A DNA stretch of 64,000 bases from Aradus depressus. Lineage: Eukaryota; Arthropoda; Insecta; Hemiptera; Aradidae. Made by a program: the position numbers and the translations under genes. The notes beneath the pieces were generated by a model. The model searched no databases. It was not told the origin of the DNA and was given only the letters and a program-made list of their open reading frames with translations. The stretch is from positions 27,074,908 through 27,138,907 of the forward strand of contig OY759219.1 in NCBI GenBank assembly GCA_963662175.1, read 5' to 3'. Below are positions 19,711 through 31,159 of this stretch, one piece after another (the stretch's first letter is position 1; each line of letters opens with the position of its first letter).

Positions 19711-20775
19711 TTATTCACGTTCATTATGGAGAAAGTGATTCTTTCCGAATTTGGAATGGAATTTTCATTAATTAATTAAATTATTCAATAAATTTCCTCT
19801 ATCTTTGATATTTTGGAACCATTAATTTTTGTTTTTATATTTATTCTGCATCTGCGTTCTGTATTCTTTTCAAACATGAAACAAAGGAGCCGATCGTAGC
19901 CGAGAGCTCCCGAAAAGACGGCTACTCCAAACTTCACAAACCCCCAGAAAACTCTGCTTTGTGACCACATTGTTTCAATTGTCCAGTCATTTATCACAGA
20001 TCCCTGAACTTTAAGTTTTTACGTGTGAAAGAAGTATACAGGGAAGAAACACAATCCTGTTAACACAGCCATTGGACATGTTTTTATTTCAAGTCGTTAT
20101 GAAAGTGTCGTATGTGGGTCGAGTCAATAAGTCAAAAGGATATAATGTAAATAGAAAAGCGAGATCTTGTATCGCTGCTCCACGCCTTTCGACGTTGTCT
20201 GTAATGCTTCTTTATGTCAAGATAATATCAATGAGTTAACTACTGGTTGTTGGCCAATTATTTGTGAATCAGAATGTATGATATTGTGGTACACATGGAT
20301 TGTCATGGCACAAGAATAAATTATTATTTTACTGTCGTTAAAAAAACAAAAAATTAAAAATAAAATAAATATAGGGAGGAATAAGATCCAATACATATTT
20401 TTTAATATTTATTTATTTCTGGTTCTATCCAAAAAGTTTTCCTCAATAAATGTCACCTCCTTCAAAGGAAAAACCTCAGAGTCCCAAAACTGCAGTTAGT
20501 AGTGACAATGTGCATGGGTGCATGTGCAAGAGATCTATTAATCAGTAATTGCTCAATTTCTGCAGGAGTACTGTATGAGATAAGATAGAGAGTAGAGAAC
20601 GAAACGACCTATCGTCTACACTGTGAGGTAGCACAAGATAAAGATAGTTCTATCTGACATCGTACTTATCTGAGGAACACCTTAACCGCAGCCTGCTCAT
20701 ATCGGTAATCCGGGAACCTTGAATACATAAGACACCGATTGTACATACTCAGACTTTATTGCTCCTCCAACCCAA
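19711..20775. other. Unassigned non-coding sequence
   Basis: About 1 kb with no family that I recognise. Short open frames (70 codons, minus 19785-19997) show no motif. Confidence 0.4.
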
Positions 20776-20777
20776 GT

Positions 20778-20802
20778 TATAATAATAATAATAATAATAA
20801 TA
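20778..20802 (+). repeat. (TAA)n microsatellite
   Basis: About 8 TAA units directly upstream of the RTE-like LINE remnant. Confidence 0.85.
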
Positions 20803-20834
20803 TATTTTTCTGTGAGATCGTCGTCTGGAAGTAA

Positions 20835-21140
20835 ACCAATTTAGGATGATGAGGAGCATGCTTGGAATAAAGATAAGTGATAGGATAAGAAACAGCGAGG
20901 TTCTACGGAAGGTGTGGCTAAGGAAGCACACTTGCTGAAGTGGAGATGGGTGACAAGGATGGATCCTCGACGATGGGCTAAAGTCTGCACGGAGTGGATT
21001 CCTAGAGACAGAAGAAGAGGAAAAGGAAGACCAGGGACTGCGGTGGAGGGACGAGATAGTGTAGAGAATAGGGGATGGATGGTGCACAGTGGCCAGCAAC
21101 AGAGAAAGATGGAGCAAATGTGTAACAGTATTATTTAAGA
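20835..21140 (+). pseudogene. RTE-like LINE reverse transcriptase C-terminus
   Basis: Readable segments on plus are LRMMRSMLGIKISDRIRN, then (after a stop) a KWRWV..RMD..RW piece, then FLETEEEEKE in one frame against WIPRDRRRGKGRPGTA in another, and RERWSKCV. The order LGI..DRIRN, LKWRW..RMDPRRW, WIPR..RRGRGRP, W is the C-terminal tail of RTE/BovB-type and related LINE polymerases. The frame shifts within it, so it is dead. The A/T-rich 3' region (to about 21430) ends in CAATAAAGCTATTTTATTTT, possibly its own tail or that of another retroposon. Confidence 0.7.
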
Positions 21141-21560
21141 AATAACTCAATTTTACTTTTTACTTTTATTTTTATTTTATCTTTATTCAAGAAGAAACAG
21201 TTTAACTTAATTTAAGAACAATCGTTAAAATTCAATATTAACTAGTAATTTTCCTTTTTTTCCATTTTTTTTTTCATTCTTTTTAAAATTTCTTTTCTGA
21301 TTTCTGATTTCCTTTCGGATTCTTTTCGGATTGCTTTTCTGATTTCTTGTGTTGAAAGAGCAGTAGACTCAAAACCTCCAAAAGGAGAGGCTTTTGTTCT
21401 AAAAGAATGTCAATAAAGCTATTTTATTTTATTTATCTATTTCTGTTAAACCATAACCTGGTAATTGGATTCGTCATACAATTACATCAAAGTAGCTTAA
21501 AAGTTATAAATATCAACGGATATTAAACCATAGAATAGTTGGTTATTGATCATTCTTCGC
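21141..21560. other. T-rich non-coding stretch
   Basis: Pyrimidine-rich sequence with several TTTCTGATTTC-type short repeats at 21285-21350. No gene. Confidence 0.4.
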
Positions 21561-21790
21561 TCTGGTGTGGTGGACATGAGCCCGACTCTACTCCCAAATT
21601 TTGTCTATCGAGGTTTAGTGTCGTTGGGTAGGAATCTTTAACCAGTTGACATCGTATAGGCTCGGGGCCAACGTCACATCCGGAGGAAGGCGTGCAACGT
21701 TGTTGTTTTTTTTTGTCCCAGATAAAAAACCTAAGAGCCTCGGTGGGGTTTCGAAACCGCGATCATGAGCTCAGCAGGCTAGCAGAAATT
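21561..21790 (-). mobile_element. SINE-1 copy (minus), decayed
   Basis: Complement of body and of box B (GGGTTTCGAAACC, about 21747-21759). The 3' end is truncated. Confidence 0.8.
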
Positions 21791-22394
21791 AACTAAATTT
21801 TAAAACATAAACACATATAAGATGAGTAATAATAATTATTCTTAAGAAAATATTACTGGTCTGCTAACCCCACGCACTTACTAGTTATCGAAATTGCAAT
21901 ATTTTGAGGGATTTCGATATTTTTACATATTTTGGAAGGTTACATTTTAAATAAAACATAATATTTTCTACTGAAGAATATTTTCTATTTGATTATTTAA
22001 ATATATTTTCGATATAAATCGATAATGAGCTACTGAAAATGTTAGCAGACTAGTACCAAATATTAGAAGTTAGAACATTAATTAGTTAAAATTATGATAA
22101 TAATAAAAATATTATACAAATGGGTAATTTATGGTTTCCAGATTTACTTTGTGAAGCTCCATTATAGGAAGTATAGTTGTTCGTCCAACTTCAAACACGG
22201 CGGAACTAGTCGAGTATTTGAGAATGTAGTGAAGTTTGACGAACAAAAATTGTGTATTTTAATTATCTATTCCTAAACAAATGGAATTACGATAGAACTT
22301 ATAGGACATTGGTGGAGGACTTCTGCCAAAGGAATAAATATGAAAATTATGAATGTAAGTCAAATATAAAGTTTTAGAACAAATGATCAATTTG
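21791..22394. other. Unassigned AT-rich sequence
   Basis: No family or coding signal recognised. Confidence 0.4.
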
Positions 22395-22450
22395 ATTTGA
22401 CGTAATTGATTAATTCTTGCTGGGGAAGTACATAGCTGGTGATTCTTTTT
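22395..22450 (-). repeat. CTTCCCC element, left end (minus)
   Basis: TTGATTAATTCTTGCTGGGGAAGTACATAG then GGTGATTC, the terminal hairpin region. Confidence 0.7.
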
Positions 22451-22494
22451 TGTTAATTTCCGGTATCATGGTGTCAAAGACATTCAAAACTCTG

Positions 22495-22830
22495 TAGCGG
22501 AACCCTCAGAGAAAAGGAGCAGAAAAATGCTCCTGAATATGAGCAGAATGGATCTAAGAGCTATGACAGGGACACTGTCTTATGAACGAACACCTACAAA
22601 ATATGGGCATCGCTAGATGCCCTCTGTGCAGGAAATGTGGCGAGGAAAATGAGACTCCGGTCCATATTCTAAACCAGTGTGGGGCACTAGAAAGCAGAAG
22701 ATTTTACTGCTTTGGGTCTGCCATAACGGAACCGAAGTAGGTAATTGAAGGAAGAATCCTGGTCTTTATCAATGATACAGGGCTGCTGTAGGGACCAACA
22801 CACACAATATGCCTACTCTGGTCGCGGTGA
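22495..22830 (+). pseudogene. I-like LINE 3' end (family of 40867-41203), plus copy
   Basis: Encodes, with frame breaks, the same region as the minus copy at 40.9-41.2 kb: the end of the polymerase/RNase H region followed by a Cys-rich knuckle (in the intact-frame copy CRKCGEENETPVHILCQC). Here a 1-bp change shifts the frame inside that knuckle. It ends at GGCC/CACTCTGGTCGCGGTGAG near 22830, short of the 3' terminus seen in the sister copies. The Cys-His knuckle near the C-terminus is a mark of I- and R1-type and related LINEs. Confidence 0.65.
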
Positions 22831-23444
22831 GTATCGGAAAACATGAATTTTTGGGAGAAACAGAATATCAAATTAGCGATTATATAACCATGCCTGAGGT
22901 TACCAAATAACAGTGATTATATGATGAAGATTGTCCACTTTTATATTTAAATAAATATCTTTTGATAAGTATTTTCCGGTCTTGCCTGTTTATTTTGACA
23001 GGTCCATTTAGCAGCAGAATGCTGATTCCACCCCCAACGGGATTTGACGCTAATGGAAGCGCAAATACATAAATCAATGGGCTGAAAGCTAACAGCTTAT
23101 TGGGAAGAGGGGAACAGCTATAATGAAATTTGAAACCTTCTACTTTTCATTTTCATTCAGTAACCTACTAAAATTTGAAATTTATTACCTTGACTCACTC
23201 ACTGCCTCATTATAACAAAAATACAACAAACCCTTAACGACCCATTTCACAATATTTTAGTACGTGATAAATCTATTGTACTTTGGAGTCTGTTGAAAAT
23301 CAAATTTTGAAGAAAGTATGTTATGACCAGTTATCACATGCATTGTATTATAAACATTATAAAAACTATATTAATTTTCTATTATAAACAAATTGGAAAG
23401 TACAGAATTAAATGTGAACAATCTCCTCTTATTTTCCAAGTTAT
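22831..23444. other. Unassigned sequence
   Basis: No family recognised, apart from a short scrap resembling the right end of a CTTCCCC element at 23445-23490 (ATATGAAGTATAGGGTAAGC). Confidence 0.35.
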
Positions 23445-23641
23445 ATGAAGTATAGGGTAAGCTATGTAATCGATGGGAAATTCAAGTACTTCTCCAGTAA
23501 GAATTAATCAATTACGTTTTCGCACTCCCTACAAAGTGATTCGACCGTTTGGGCTAAAACTCAATATTTGAATATTTTCTGAAACCTCATACTAAATTTT
23601 GTGTCAATACATTCATTACATTGGCAGTTATTAGAGTATTT

Positions 23642-24155
23642 ACTTTAAGAGGAAGGATAGCCCGAACTGTTCGTGTGGCGGCATCGAGACTGCAGAACAT
23701 GTGGTCCTCGATTGCCCGCTGTACAACAGGTCGAGGGTGGAGTTGATCCGCGCGACAGGATCGTATCTGGGATTGATCCTGCTGGAGTTGATGACGGAGT
23801 CCAACTACCCGGTGTTCAGCCGGTTTGTCACCTCCTGGCGGGAACAGAAAAAGCCCTCTTGACCCGGCACCGGGGGCGATTGACGGGCCAAGTCTACTCC
23901 CGGCGACCGCGATGTAGAATCAGCCCCATCTCACTAATCTCGAGCTCTCTAGGCGCCACCAGGTAGCCGCAACACTAGGAGGTCTGGGAGTGCCAGCCTG
24001 TCCCGTTAGGGACCAGAGACTGACCACAGACACCCCCATACCATATATTGTATATTGTTATATTTGATTTGATTTGTTATATCTCTTCCCCGACGAAGTT
24101 GCGGGACGGGTGATTTACCGGAACAACCGGTAAAAAAAAGAAAAAAAAAAAGAAA
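23642..24155 (+). mobile_element. LINE family C 3' end, 16 bp target-site duplication
   Basis: Boundaries are AGTTATTAGRGTATTT at 23626-23641 and 24156-24171. Plus-strand frames encode CSCGGIETAEHVVLDCPLYN and RSRVELIRATGS, the Cys-Cys-His-Cys knuckle (C-x-C..H..C) and following residues at the C-terminus of I/R1/Jockey-type LINE polymerases, ending with WREQKKPS and a stop near 23862. A 290 bp 3' UTR ends in GGTAAAAAAAAGAAAA. GC-rich against the AT-rich surroundings. Two further fragments of the family lie at 34175-34385 and 59276-59590. Confidence 0.85.
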
Positions 24156-24265
24156 AGTTATTAGGGTATTTGAGTCGAGCCCTCCCCCCTCCTATGTCTG
24201 ATTCCGGTGAAATATACGTATGAAATTTCGTATCAATCAATTCATTAAAAACGGCAGTTATTAAA

Positions 24266-24637
24266 TCTCACAAGTTGTCAAATAAGATGGTGTAAAATTT
24301 TTTATAATAAAAATAAACTATAAACAAATAAAACCATCTAAAAACTTTAACAATTTAAAATATCATGGATGGGGCAAATAAGTTATTCCTGTCCCCCATT
24401 TAAGTATAAAAAAAAAAGAAATTTTTATTTTTTTATTTTAAAAATGTTAAATACTAAAATAATTTAATTAGGTTAATTTAAAAAAAAAAAAAATTATCAG
24501 ACTGCCTGATGATGAGAGCAACCCCGAAAGCCGGGTAGCTAATACAAATAAAAGATCTGTGAGAGGTCAGTCTACATCTTATTTGACAACCTGTGAAATA
24601 ATAACTTCTCACTACATCAGCCATTTTCATATTAATT
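24266..24637. mobile_element. Hammerhead foldback HFE-A5, complete, 12 bp target-site duplication
   Basis: 372 bp bounded by GCAGTTATTAAA (24254-24265, 24638-24649). It starts with an inverted scrap of its own end (CACAAGTTGTCAAATAAGATG), has an AT-rich spacer containing TCATGGATGGGG, then the plus arm: CTGATGA 24506-24512, CGAAAGCCGGG, AGATCTGTGAGAGGTCAG, ATTTGACAACCTGTGAAATA and the tail CATCAGCCATTTTCATATTA. Helix II is weakened (GAGA/CCCC). Confidence 0.85.
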
Positions 24638-25005
24638 GCAGTTATTAAAGTTTTGAATTTAAACCTCCCCCTTCCCTTTGGCCGATTTGGCTGAAAATCC
24701 AACAGGTGTCGTCCTTATAGGGTTTGGGGTACACATACAAAATTTAGTGTCGAAACATTTTTTTTTCTATAAGGAGTTATCGTATTCACAGACACTTACA
24801 CCTTCATTTTTGAATCAGGTCAAATTTGAAATTTTGTTGAAATCCGCATCGAATTTTTGACCGATTACATAACTGAGATTTTTGATCACCGATATTTTTT
24901 TTTTTACTTTTTTTGTATCAGGGGTCGTAACAGATGAAATTCAGATGAAAAAACGACAACGAAATTTTGAACGATTACATAAATCTTACTTCGTATTGGG
25001 GAATT

Positions 25006-25517
25006 AAAACAGATTTTCCGATTTAAGCGTTGATTTTGCGTACTGCAATATTTATTTTGTAGATAAGAACGCTTTTATGTAAAAACTTTTTCGGGCGATA
25101 GAAATACATAATAAACCTCAAAACAAGAATTCTTAATGAGATGTGCATACAATTTAAATAAAATTTACATAAATTTAATAAATTTGAAGTTACATCCTAC
25201 TTCTGTTGTTTTACACTGGGGAAAATTTAATTCAAATGTTATTTATGGAATATAACATTGATAAAACAATTTTTAACAATTAATATTACATATTGAGGAA
25301 CTCAAGTAGAATCAAGTTTTACAGAAATAACAATTTAATGTTGGCAATAAAATTGAAAAATGTCCTGCATAAATTAATATTAAGGATGGAGAAAATAATA
25401 AAATATGAGCAACAAGAAATAAATTGTCTCTGTATGCTAACTGACTAGTTAAATTAAAAATTGTTTCTCCAACAAATTACACTTCTTTTTTACTTCCTCT
25501 GTTATAGTTAGTTATTA
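25006..25517. other. Unassigned AT-rich sequence
   Basis: No gene or known repeat seen. Confidence 0.4.
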
Positions 25518-25773
25518 TGTCTCATGCCCGGGCTTTAACTACGTGATCATATCGCCTACTACCAGAACGCTCTTTCGTCACTCTAATGGGCATGAGCCCG
25601 ACTCTACTGTAGGAGTCATAAATTTTAAGCACTAGGTGCTTAAGTTTATTTTACCTCCCAGATACATATACATATATGTATATAATGAACTAAGGGCCTC
25701 GGTCGGGTTTCGAACCTATGTTCTTGAGCTCAGAAGGCAAGCACGCATACCACTGGGCTACCGACGCCCTCTC
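25518..25773 (-). mobile_element. SINE-1 copy (minus) with internal deletion
   Basis: Complete head on minus (GAGAGGGCGTCGGTAGCCCA, box B GGTTCGAAACC) and 3' end (GCCCGGGCATGAGAC), but the central ~90 bp with the DNA around GATGTCAGG is missing. Confidence 0.85.
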
Positions 25774-25968
25774 TTCTGTTATATAATCGGTCACAAATTT
25801 AATGTTTTCTCCAAAATTATATGTTTTCAAAACCCTTGATTCCAAAAATCCAAAAAGAAATAGTTGCTTGTTGGTATCTGTGAATACAATAACTCCCCAT
25901 GTGTCTCCAGAACCCCATAAGGACAACTATTGTTTTTCAGTCAAATCGGTCAATACCATACGATACCG

Positions 25969-26160
25969 CAACTTTATACATCAATGGAGGAACGGGGGGT
26001 GTTAAGGGAGCTGATCCGACTGGGGCAGCTGACCATGCGAGCTGTGAAGAGTTGCATCCTGATCCAGTCCGACCTATCAGACACTCAGGACACCCAGGTA
26101 ATAAAGAATGATCTGAGAGGCAAGATGTCACTCCTCTGTCGTCCTTTTATTTTTTAGGTC
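25969..26160 (+). other. GC-richer open stretch of unknown origin
   Basis: Three plus frames and one minus frame are open across it. The frame from 25981 gives MEERGVLRELIRLGQLTMRA, continuing VKSCILIQSDLSDTQDTQ, then a GTAATA that could be a splice donor. I do not recognise the sequence. It may be part of a LINE ORF1 or a stray exon. There is no supporting context. Confidence 0.25.
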
Positions 26161-26299
26161 TGGACAAGGTGATAATGGACACTTCTACCAGTTCGTGCCG
26201 ATCTAGGCAGTCATAAGCTCCCTCATGGCTCTTGAATAATGGGCTTGAGCGTCAACTAAAGAATGATGTGCAGAGGTCAGCCGGAAAATACTAGCAGCC

Positions 26300-26508
26300 A
26301 GTTTTCCTATACTTCTCATAGAAAAATACGTTGTCTTCCCACTGTTTTATTTTTGACCAGAACCGGTTTTCAACGCAACAGTGGTACATCCATTTAACCG
26401 CTACGCTGTGTGGGTGAGATGTACCACTGTTGCGATGAAAACCGGTTCTGGTCAAAAATAAAACGTATGGGAAAACAACGTCTATTATTTCTATGAGAAA
26501 TCTCGTCC
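26300..26508. mobile_element. Foldback HFE-D1/D2
   Basis: Inverted arms of about 90 bp (26312-26392 and 26413-26505) around a short centre: GAAAACCGGTTCTGGTCAAA and ATAAAAC in each arm. Compared with the fuller single copy at 63290-63385 both arms lack the CTGATGA box, so these are deletion derivatives. Confidence 0.65.
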
Positions 26509-27335
26509 CACAACATCTTACTATCAAGGTACACCGAAAAAAGATAATAAATAATGTGTGAACGGATTTTTTTACATGAAGTCTTCAAGTTTTTATTTTT
26601 ATTTTGTAGGGACTTTATACTTGGAAAACAAGATGGTAGAAGATATATGTCTTAGTATGAAATATTACAGTGAAGAGAGGCAAGTCTCCCCCCTCTACTT
26701 TATATACGATCGAGATTAATAACACTAGCTTTATCAATAGAGGGTTGCGGGTTCCACACTATTGCCTACCTAATCCCTCAACACCTCACACAAACCATCA
26801 TAAATTCAATTTTTTATTCAAGTTATCGACTGCTCGGATCCAATATTCTACCTTTTCAGTATACAGCCTAATGAGATAAAAGAAGTGTAATTTTCTAACA
26901 CTAATTGAGTTATATAAAAAATAAATAGGGTTCAAGATTTCTAGAACATGAATCAGAATCTTGTATAGTATTTACTTTCCAGCTATACAGAAAAATATTG
27001 AATGAATTTATCGACAAGAGATTTATCTCTGAGAAGGGGCGTAGCCTCCCCCCCTGGCCAGAGCAAAAACCAAGATAAAACTAAATATATAGTTTTTATT
27101 AAAACTGGATTGCTTGCAAGTTACCAATAGGATCTTCTCCCCAATCAGCTGTTACAGGTACAAAACCAGTCATATTACATTGATAGATGAATTCAATCAT
27201 TTCATTTCCTCGCTCTAAATCTTCATTTATGTTATACTTTATACTCTTAAAGCTGATTTTACATGCGCAGTAAAAATGCAAAGTGCAGCTGCAGCAAATG
27301 CACGCTATTGGATGTGAGTCATTTAATTCTAAAAT
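26509..27335. other. Unassigned sequence
   Basis: No family recognised. Short open frames (27099-27281 minus, 60 codons) show no motif. Confidence 0.4.
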
Positions 27336-27337
27336 CA

Positions 27338-27412
27338 GAGAAGGGCCCTAACTAAAAATCCCTAATAACTGTTGATGTAATGAATGTATCAACACGAAAT
27401 TTAGTATAACAT
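27338..27412 (-). repeat. CTTCCCC element scrap (minus)
   Basis: AATAACTGTTGATGTAATGA and ATGTATCAACACGAAATTTA only. Confidence 0.6.
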
Positions 27413-28421
27413 GTATCTGTAGTCAAAGGAAATAAATTGGTTACTTTAGCATTAATCATGTAAATACAGTTTTTGAAATAAATAAATTATGTATGCATCA
27501 TTATTAATGATATACCTTCTAAATCTATAGCAGTGACAGAAAATGAATATTGTTAATCCTTTCTTGGATTTTCCCTTAGTTATCTAATTATTCCCCAATC
27601 ACTTACCTAATTATTGACCACACTTTTTGAAATACTCGTGAATGATGCCTCTCTAAAGTTTAGCAAGTTGATTCAACCGAAAACACCCTTTTCACATGGA
27701 ATAGTTGAATAAATAGTTAAATGCAGTTATATCATGAATGATTGATTCCCCAAAGAAGTAGATTAAGTTGATTTAACTGAGAACATATACAATTTTACGA
27801 GATTCCAATAAACCCGAAAATAATTCCGAAAGTATTAGAGTCCTGAGCTCCCAACTTCTTCACAGTGTGCAGATGGCTTGTGAGATCAACACAGTACTCT
27901 TAACTCATGTTGGTCATTCTTCGACTTAACAACTTATTCCCTGTGACCATAGTTATGTGGTATTAAATCGGTTAATTGGGTCCAGAAGAAGAGCGAAAAT
28001 TTAGTACATTAATTCGCTCGATTCACCGACAAATTTCTGACCGATTAAACAATTTCTATATACTTCATATTGCTGTCAAATACAAGAACGCCTTAATAAT
28101 AGCAACCTCTAGCATAGGAGCAACTAAATAACCCATGTCCTGAGTTCGAATTGCTCTTTTACAATCCTTGGATATACTATACCATAAAGAGAAATTAAAT
28201 TAAGGAAAGGCTTTTAGAGGTCGGAGGGAGGACTCCTATGGCGTGGGAATGAATCTATAAGGGTTGTAATGGCACCAGAAACATGGGTGACACCCTGTTT
28301 ATAACACCATTATCAGATATATATGCCCTAGAATGCCTCAATTAAATATCACATAAACAGGGAGTTCTTAGTGAATTGTTTGTATGGCATAAAATTACTA
28401 TTTTCAATATAAATATATATC
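27413..28421. other. Apparently unique non-coding sequence
   Basis: One kb with no match to the repeat families named here and no open frame of note. Confidence 0.4.
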
Positions 28422-29266
28422 GGATGTTTGGGCAAAAGGGCTTGTCAGAAAATCTGAATTTTAAGAGGTTTGAAAAATGCCTGCAAATCAGGTAAAACAC
28501 ATTTATGTTACTTTAAATATTATTTCTATAAAGTATTAGGTTAGGTTAGGTTTTATGACTCATGCCCGGGCTTTAACTACGAGGTCATATCGCCTACTAC
28601 CAGAGCGCTCTTTCGTCACTCTGGTGGACATGAGCCCGACTCTACTGTGGGAGTCCTAAATTTTGCCTACCCTAAATTTTTATTCATCTAGGGTAGGGGT
28701 CTTTAACGGGTACCTGACATCGTACAGGCTCGGGACCATCGCTTAACGTCCCATCCGAAGGACGGCGTGCTTAAGTTTATTTTACCTCCCAGATAAAATA
28801 AACTAAGGGCCTCGGTCGGGCTACGAACCCACGACCTTGAGCTCAGAAGTCAAGCATGCATACCACTGAGCTACCGGCGCTCTCTGTGCCTATAAGGAAT
28901 ATGTCTAAGTAATTTTTAAATCGTAACTCATAGCAACGAACATTAAAATATGGTTTATGTATTGGTATTTTTTTTGAAAAATTATAAAAATTAATAAAAA
29001 TATGTGACGTGGCCATTACAGGCTTTTCTTATACCAACAACGCTTACAGATCACTCTTTCTCCCCTTCCCCTTTTCGAAACCATTTCTAAAACCCTTCAA
29101 GGGCGACACACGATTATTTTGTATTTTTTTTGTAATAATAATAAAGTAGTATTAAATATAAACAAAGTAAAATATTCCATTTGTTACATTTGGTAAAAAT
29201 ATTTAAATGCACTCGTTCTTTGGATCACAAGACTTATTCTGACTTAAGCCCTTTTGCCCAAACACC
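28422..29266. mobile_element. DNA transposon-like element with GTTTGGGCAAAAGGGCTT ends
   Basis: Inverted ends: left GGATGTTTGGGCAAAAGGGC, right complement GGTGTTTGGGCAAAAGGGCT, with about 30 bp of further similarity. Interior is non-coding and carries a SINE-1 (28536-28885). A second, one-ended copy starts at 46261. Superfamily not determined; no clear target duplication. Confidence 0.65.
28536..28885 (-). mobile_element. SINE-1, full length (minus), TTAGG-type tail
   Basis: On minus: GAGAGCGCCGGTAGCTCAGTGG, box B-like GGGTTCGTAGCCC, complete body, GCCCGGGCATGAGTCATAAA and tail CCTAACCTAACCTAA. Inside the 28422-29266 element. Confidence 0.92.
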
Positions 29267-29282
29267 AGAGAAATTAAATATA

Positions 29283-30170
29283 TTTTTTACTAGCCCAGTA
29301 TGAGGGAAGTTATGTAATCGGTCAAAAATTCGATGCGAATGTTTCATCGGAATTGCATTTTTTCCGACGTCCCGATTTCATCCATCCTATGTGTCTGTAA
29401 CTACGATAACTCAGGGAGCCATGGTGGCTATGCGGGCTAGAGAGTAGGGCTTTGGTCGCATGGTCTTACCATGGTTTGCGGGTTCGAATCCCGTCCGGGA
29501 GTGAGTTTTATTTCGAAGATAGAACTCCCTCCCGGGGCCATGGATGTTGTAAATAATAAGGATAACACAGTGTGACATGGCTAATATGCATCGCACATAA
29601 GGCCACAAAAAAAAAAAAAAAAAAAAAAAAAAAACTACGATAACTCCTGATAGAATGAATGTATCGACACAAAATTTTACATGTGAGCCTAGAATCTTCT
29701 CACGACGATACCTATTGTTTTTCAGCCAAATTGACCAAAGGAAAAGGGGAATTAGGGGAGAGGCTTGTAATCTGTCAAAAATTCGATGCGGAGGTTCATC
29801 TCCAGTCTCCCAAATATTGTGAACTCCCGATGGAATGAACGTATCAACATGAAATTTTTAATGTGAATCTAGAACCCTACAACCACGACACGTATTAATT
29901 TTCAGCCAAATCGGCCAAAAGGAAGGGGGAGATTAAAAGAGAGGCTTGACTCAAAAACTCTAATAACTGCCATTGTGATGAATGTATCGACACAACATTT
30001 TATATATGAATTCATTCATTAATTTTCAGCGAAATCGGCAGATTTCAGTGATATCGACTGATGGAAAGGGGGGGTTCAATTCAAAAACCCTAACAACTGC
30101 CGATGTAATGATTTTATCGACACAGAAATTATTATGAGGATTTAGGAGCCCTTAAGTAAGTCGACACTTA
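29283..30170 (-). repeat. CTTCCCC element(s) (minus) carrying SINE-2
   Basis: Enters at the right end (AGTATGAGGGAAGTTATGTA) and holds at least four AATGTATCGACAC units (29650-30130), more than one full copy, so two elements or an internal duplication. Confidence 0.75.
29413..29634 (+). mobile_element. SINE-2, intact, 12 bp target-site duplication
   Basis: 222 bp unit bounded by CTACGATAACTC (29401-29412, 29635-29646). tRNA-like head GGAGCCATGGTGGCTATGCG with box A-like GGTGGCTATGCGGG and a perfect box B GGTTCGAATCC (29481-29491). Body ends in a 29-base A tail (29606-29634). The long A tail and exact duplication suggest a relatively recent copy. Unrelated in sequence to SINE-1. Confidence 0.9.
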
Positions 30171-30544
30171 TAGGATATACACAAATTTCTAAGCAGATAA
30201 CATAGATAATAGCCATATTTACTATTATAGGTCATTAACCAATTTGAAATTTGTTATTCACGGCAAGTTGAATTAGAATGGGGTATCTATTGAGTAGTTC
30301 ACTCGAGTAAAGAGCCCCTCCGTTGAGAGGGGAGTAAAGGGTCAGGAGAAAAGAGAGAAGGGAGAAATATTCATTAAGTAAATGAGAGGAAGAAAGGTGA
30401 AGCTCTTGAAGGGCCAAGGTAAAGGGCTGGAAACAGGCTTTAGAAACAGTAATTGTAGGAGTAAAGGGAGTAGGAGGCCAGTTAAAAGAACCTAGGGTCA
30501 GGAGATGAGTAATTCGAACCCAAGACCGGGGTTAGGAGTAATCA
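30171..30544. other. Purine-rich non-coding sequence
   Basis: 30300-30490 is rich in AG/GAGAAG motifs. CGAACCCAAGACCGGGGTTA near 30512 recalls a complement box B but no SINE body is evident. Confidence 0.35.
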
Positions 30545-30740
30545 TTGAAATGGATAATGTTCGCAACAAGGGTGCCACCCTAGTCATTAACCACAAGTTA
30601 AACAAATTGCCCAAGTCTCTAAAAATATAACTAAAATGATGAAGCACTGTGATGTAAAAAATACACACATTATATTTATTAAAATATTCTATAATTAATT
30701 TTTATTTTATTTTTAAAGAAAATAATCGAAAAAGTGCGTT
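30545..30740. repeat. 190 bp repeat, inverted copy at 49752-49925
   Basis: TCATTGAAATGGATAATGTT and CGCAACAAGGGTGCCA recur as complement at 49752-49925. Non-coding; directly abuts a SINE-1. Confidence 0.7.
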
Positions 30741-31010
30741 TGTAACCCGACCGAGGCCCTTAGTTTATTTTATCTGGGTAAAATAAACTTAAGCACGCCG
30801 TCCTTCAGACGGAACGTTAAGCAAAGGTCCCGAGCATGTACGATGTCAGGTACTCGTTAAAGACCCCTGCCCTAGTTGAATAAAAATTTAGGGTAGGCAA
30901 AATTTAGGACTCCCACAATAGAGTCGGGCTCATGTCCACCAAAGTGACGAAAGAGCACTCTGGTAGTAGGCGATATGACCTCGTAGTTAAAGCCCGGACA
31001 TGAGTCATAG
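30741..31010 (+). mobile_element. SINE-1, 5'-truncated
   Basis: Starts in box B (CGTTTGTAACCCGACC), then full body to GCCCGGACATGAGTCATA. No AACCT tail. Confidence 0.87.
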
Positions 31011-31159
31011 TAATTAACTAAATATACAAAGATGGAAAATTTGCTTTTGTTAAAAATGAATGGAGAACAACCAACGATCGAAACAAATGCCGGCGGTCAG
31101 CTGTTTTATATAGACAAGCACAGTCAAGTGAGAGTGCTGTGGAGGACAGGTAAACCAGT

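Larger units (their letters stand above)
23497..25005 (+). repeat. CTTCCCC element copy carrying two nested insertions
   Basis: Parts 23497-23641, 24172-24253 and 24650-25005 read as one copy: left end ACTTCTCCAGTAAGAATTAA, internal blocks, T runs, right end GATTACATAAATC..ACTTCGTAT. The first gap holds a LINE (23642-24155), the second a hammerhead foldback (24266-24637), each with exact target duplications made of this element's own sequence. Confidence 0.85.

Noticed and set aside
25981..26100. Host exon with a GT splice donor
   Set aside because: Only one short piece, open in several frames, with no matching acceptor, neighbouring exon or recognisable protein.
26291..26588. Overlapping minus frames of 64-78 codons
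   Set aside because: They run across the inverted arms of HFE-D and mirror each other.
29413..29490. tRNA gene at the SINE-2 head
   Set aside because: Box B is perfect, but the unit continues into a body with A tail and is flanked by a target-site duplication, so it is a SINE.
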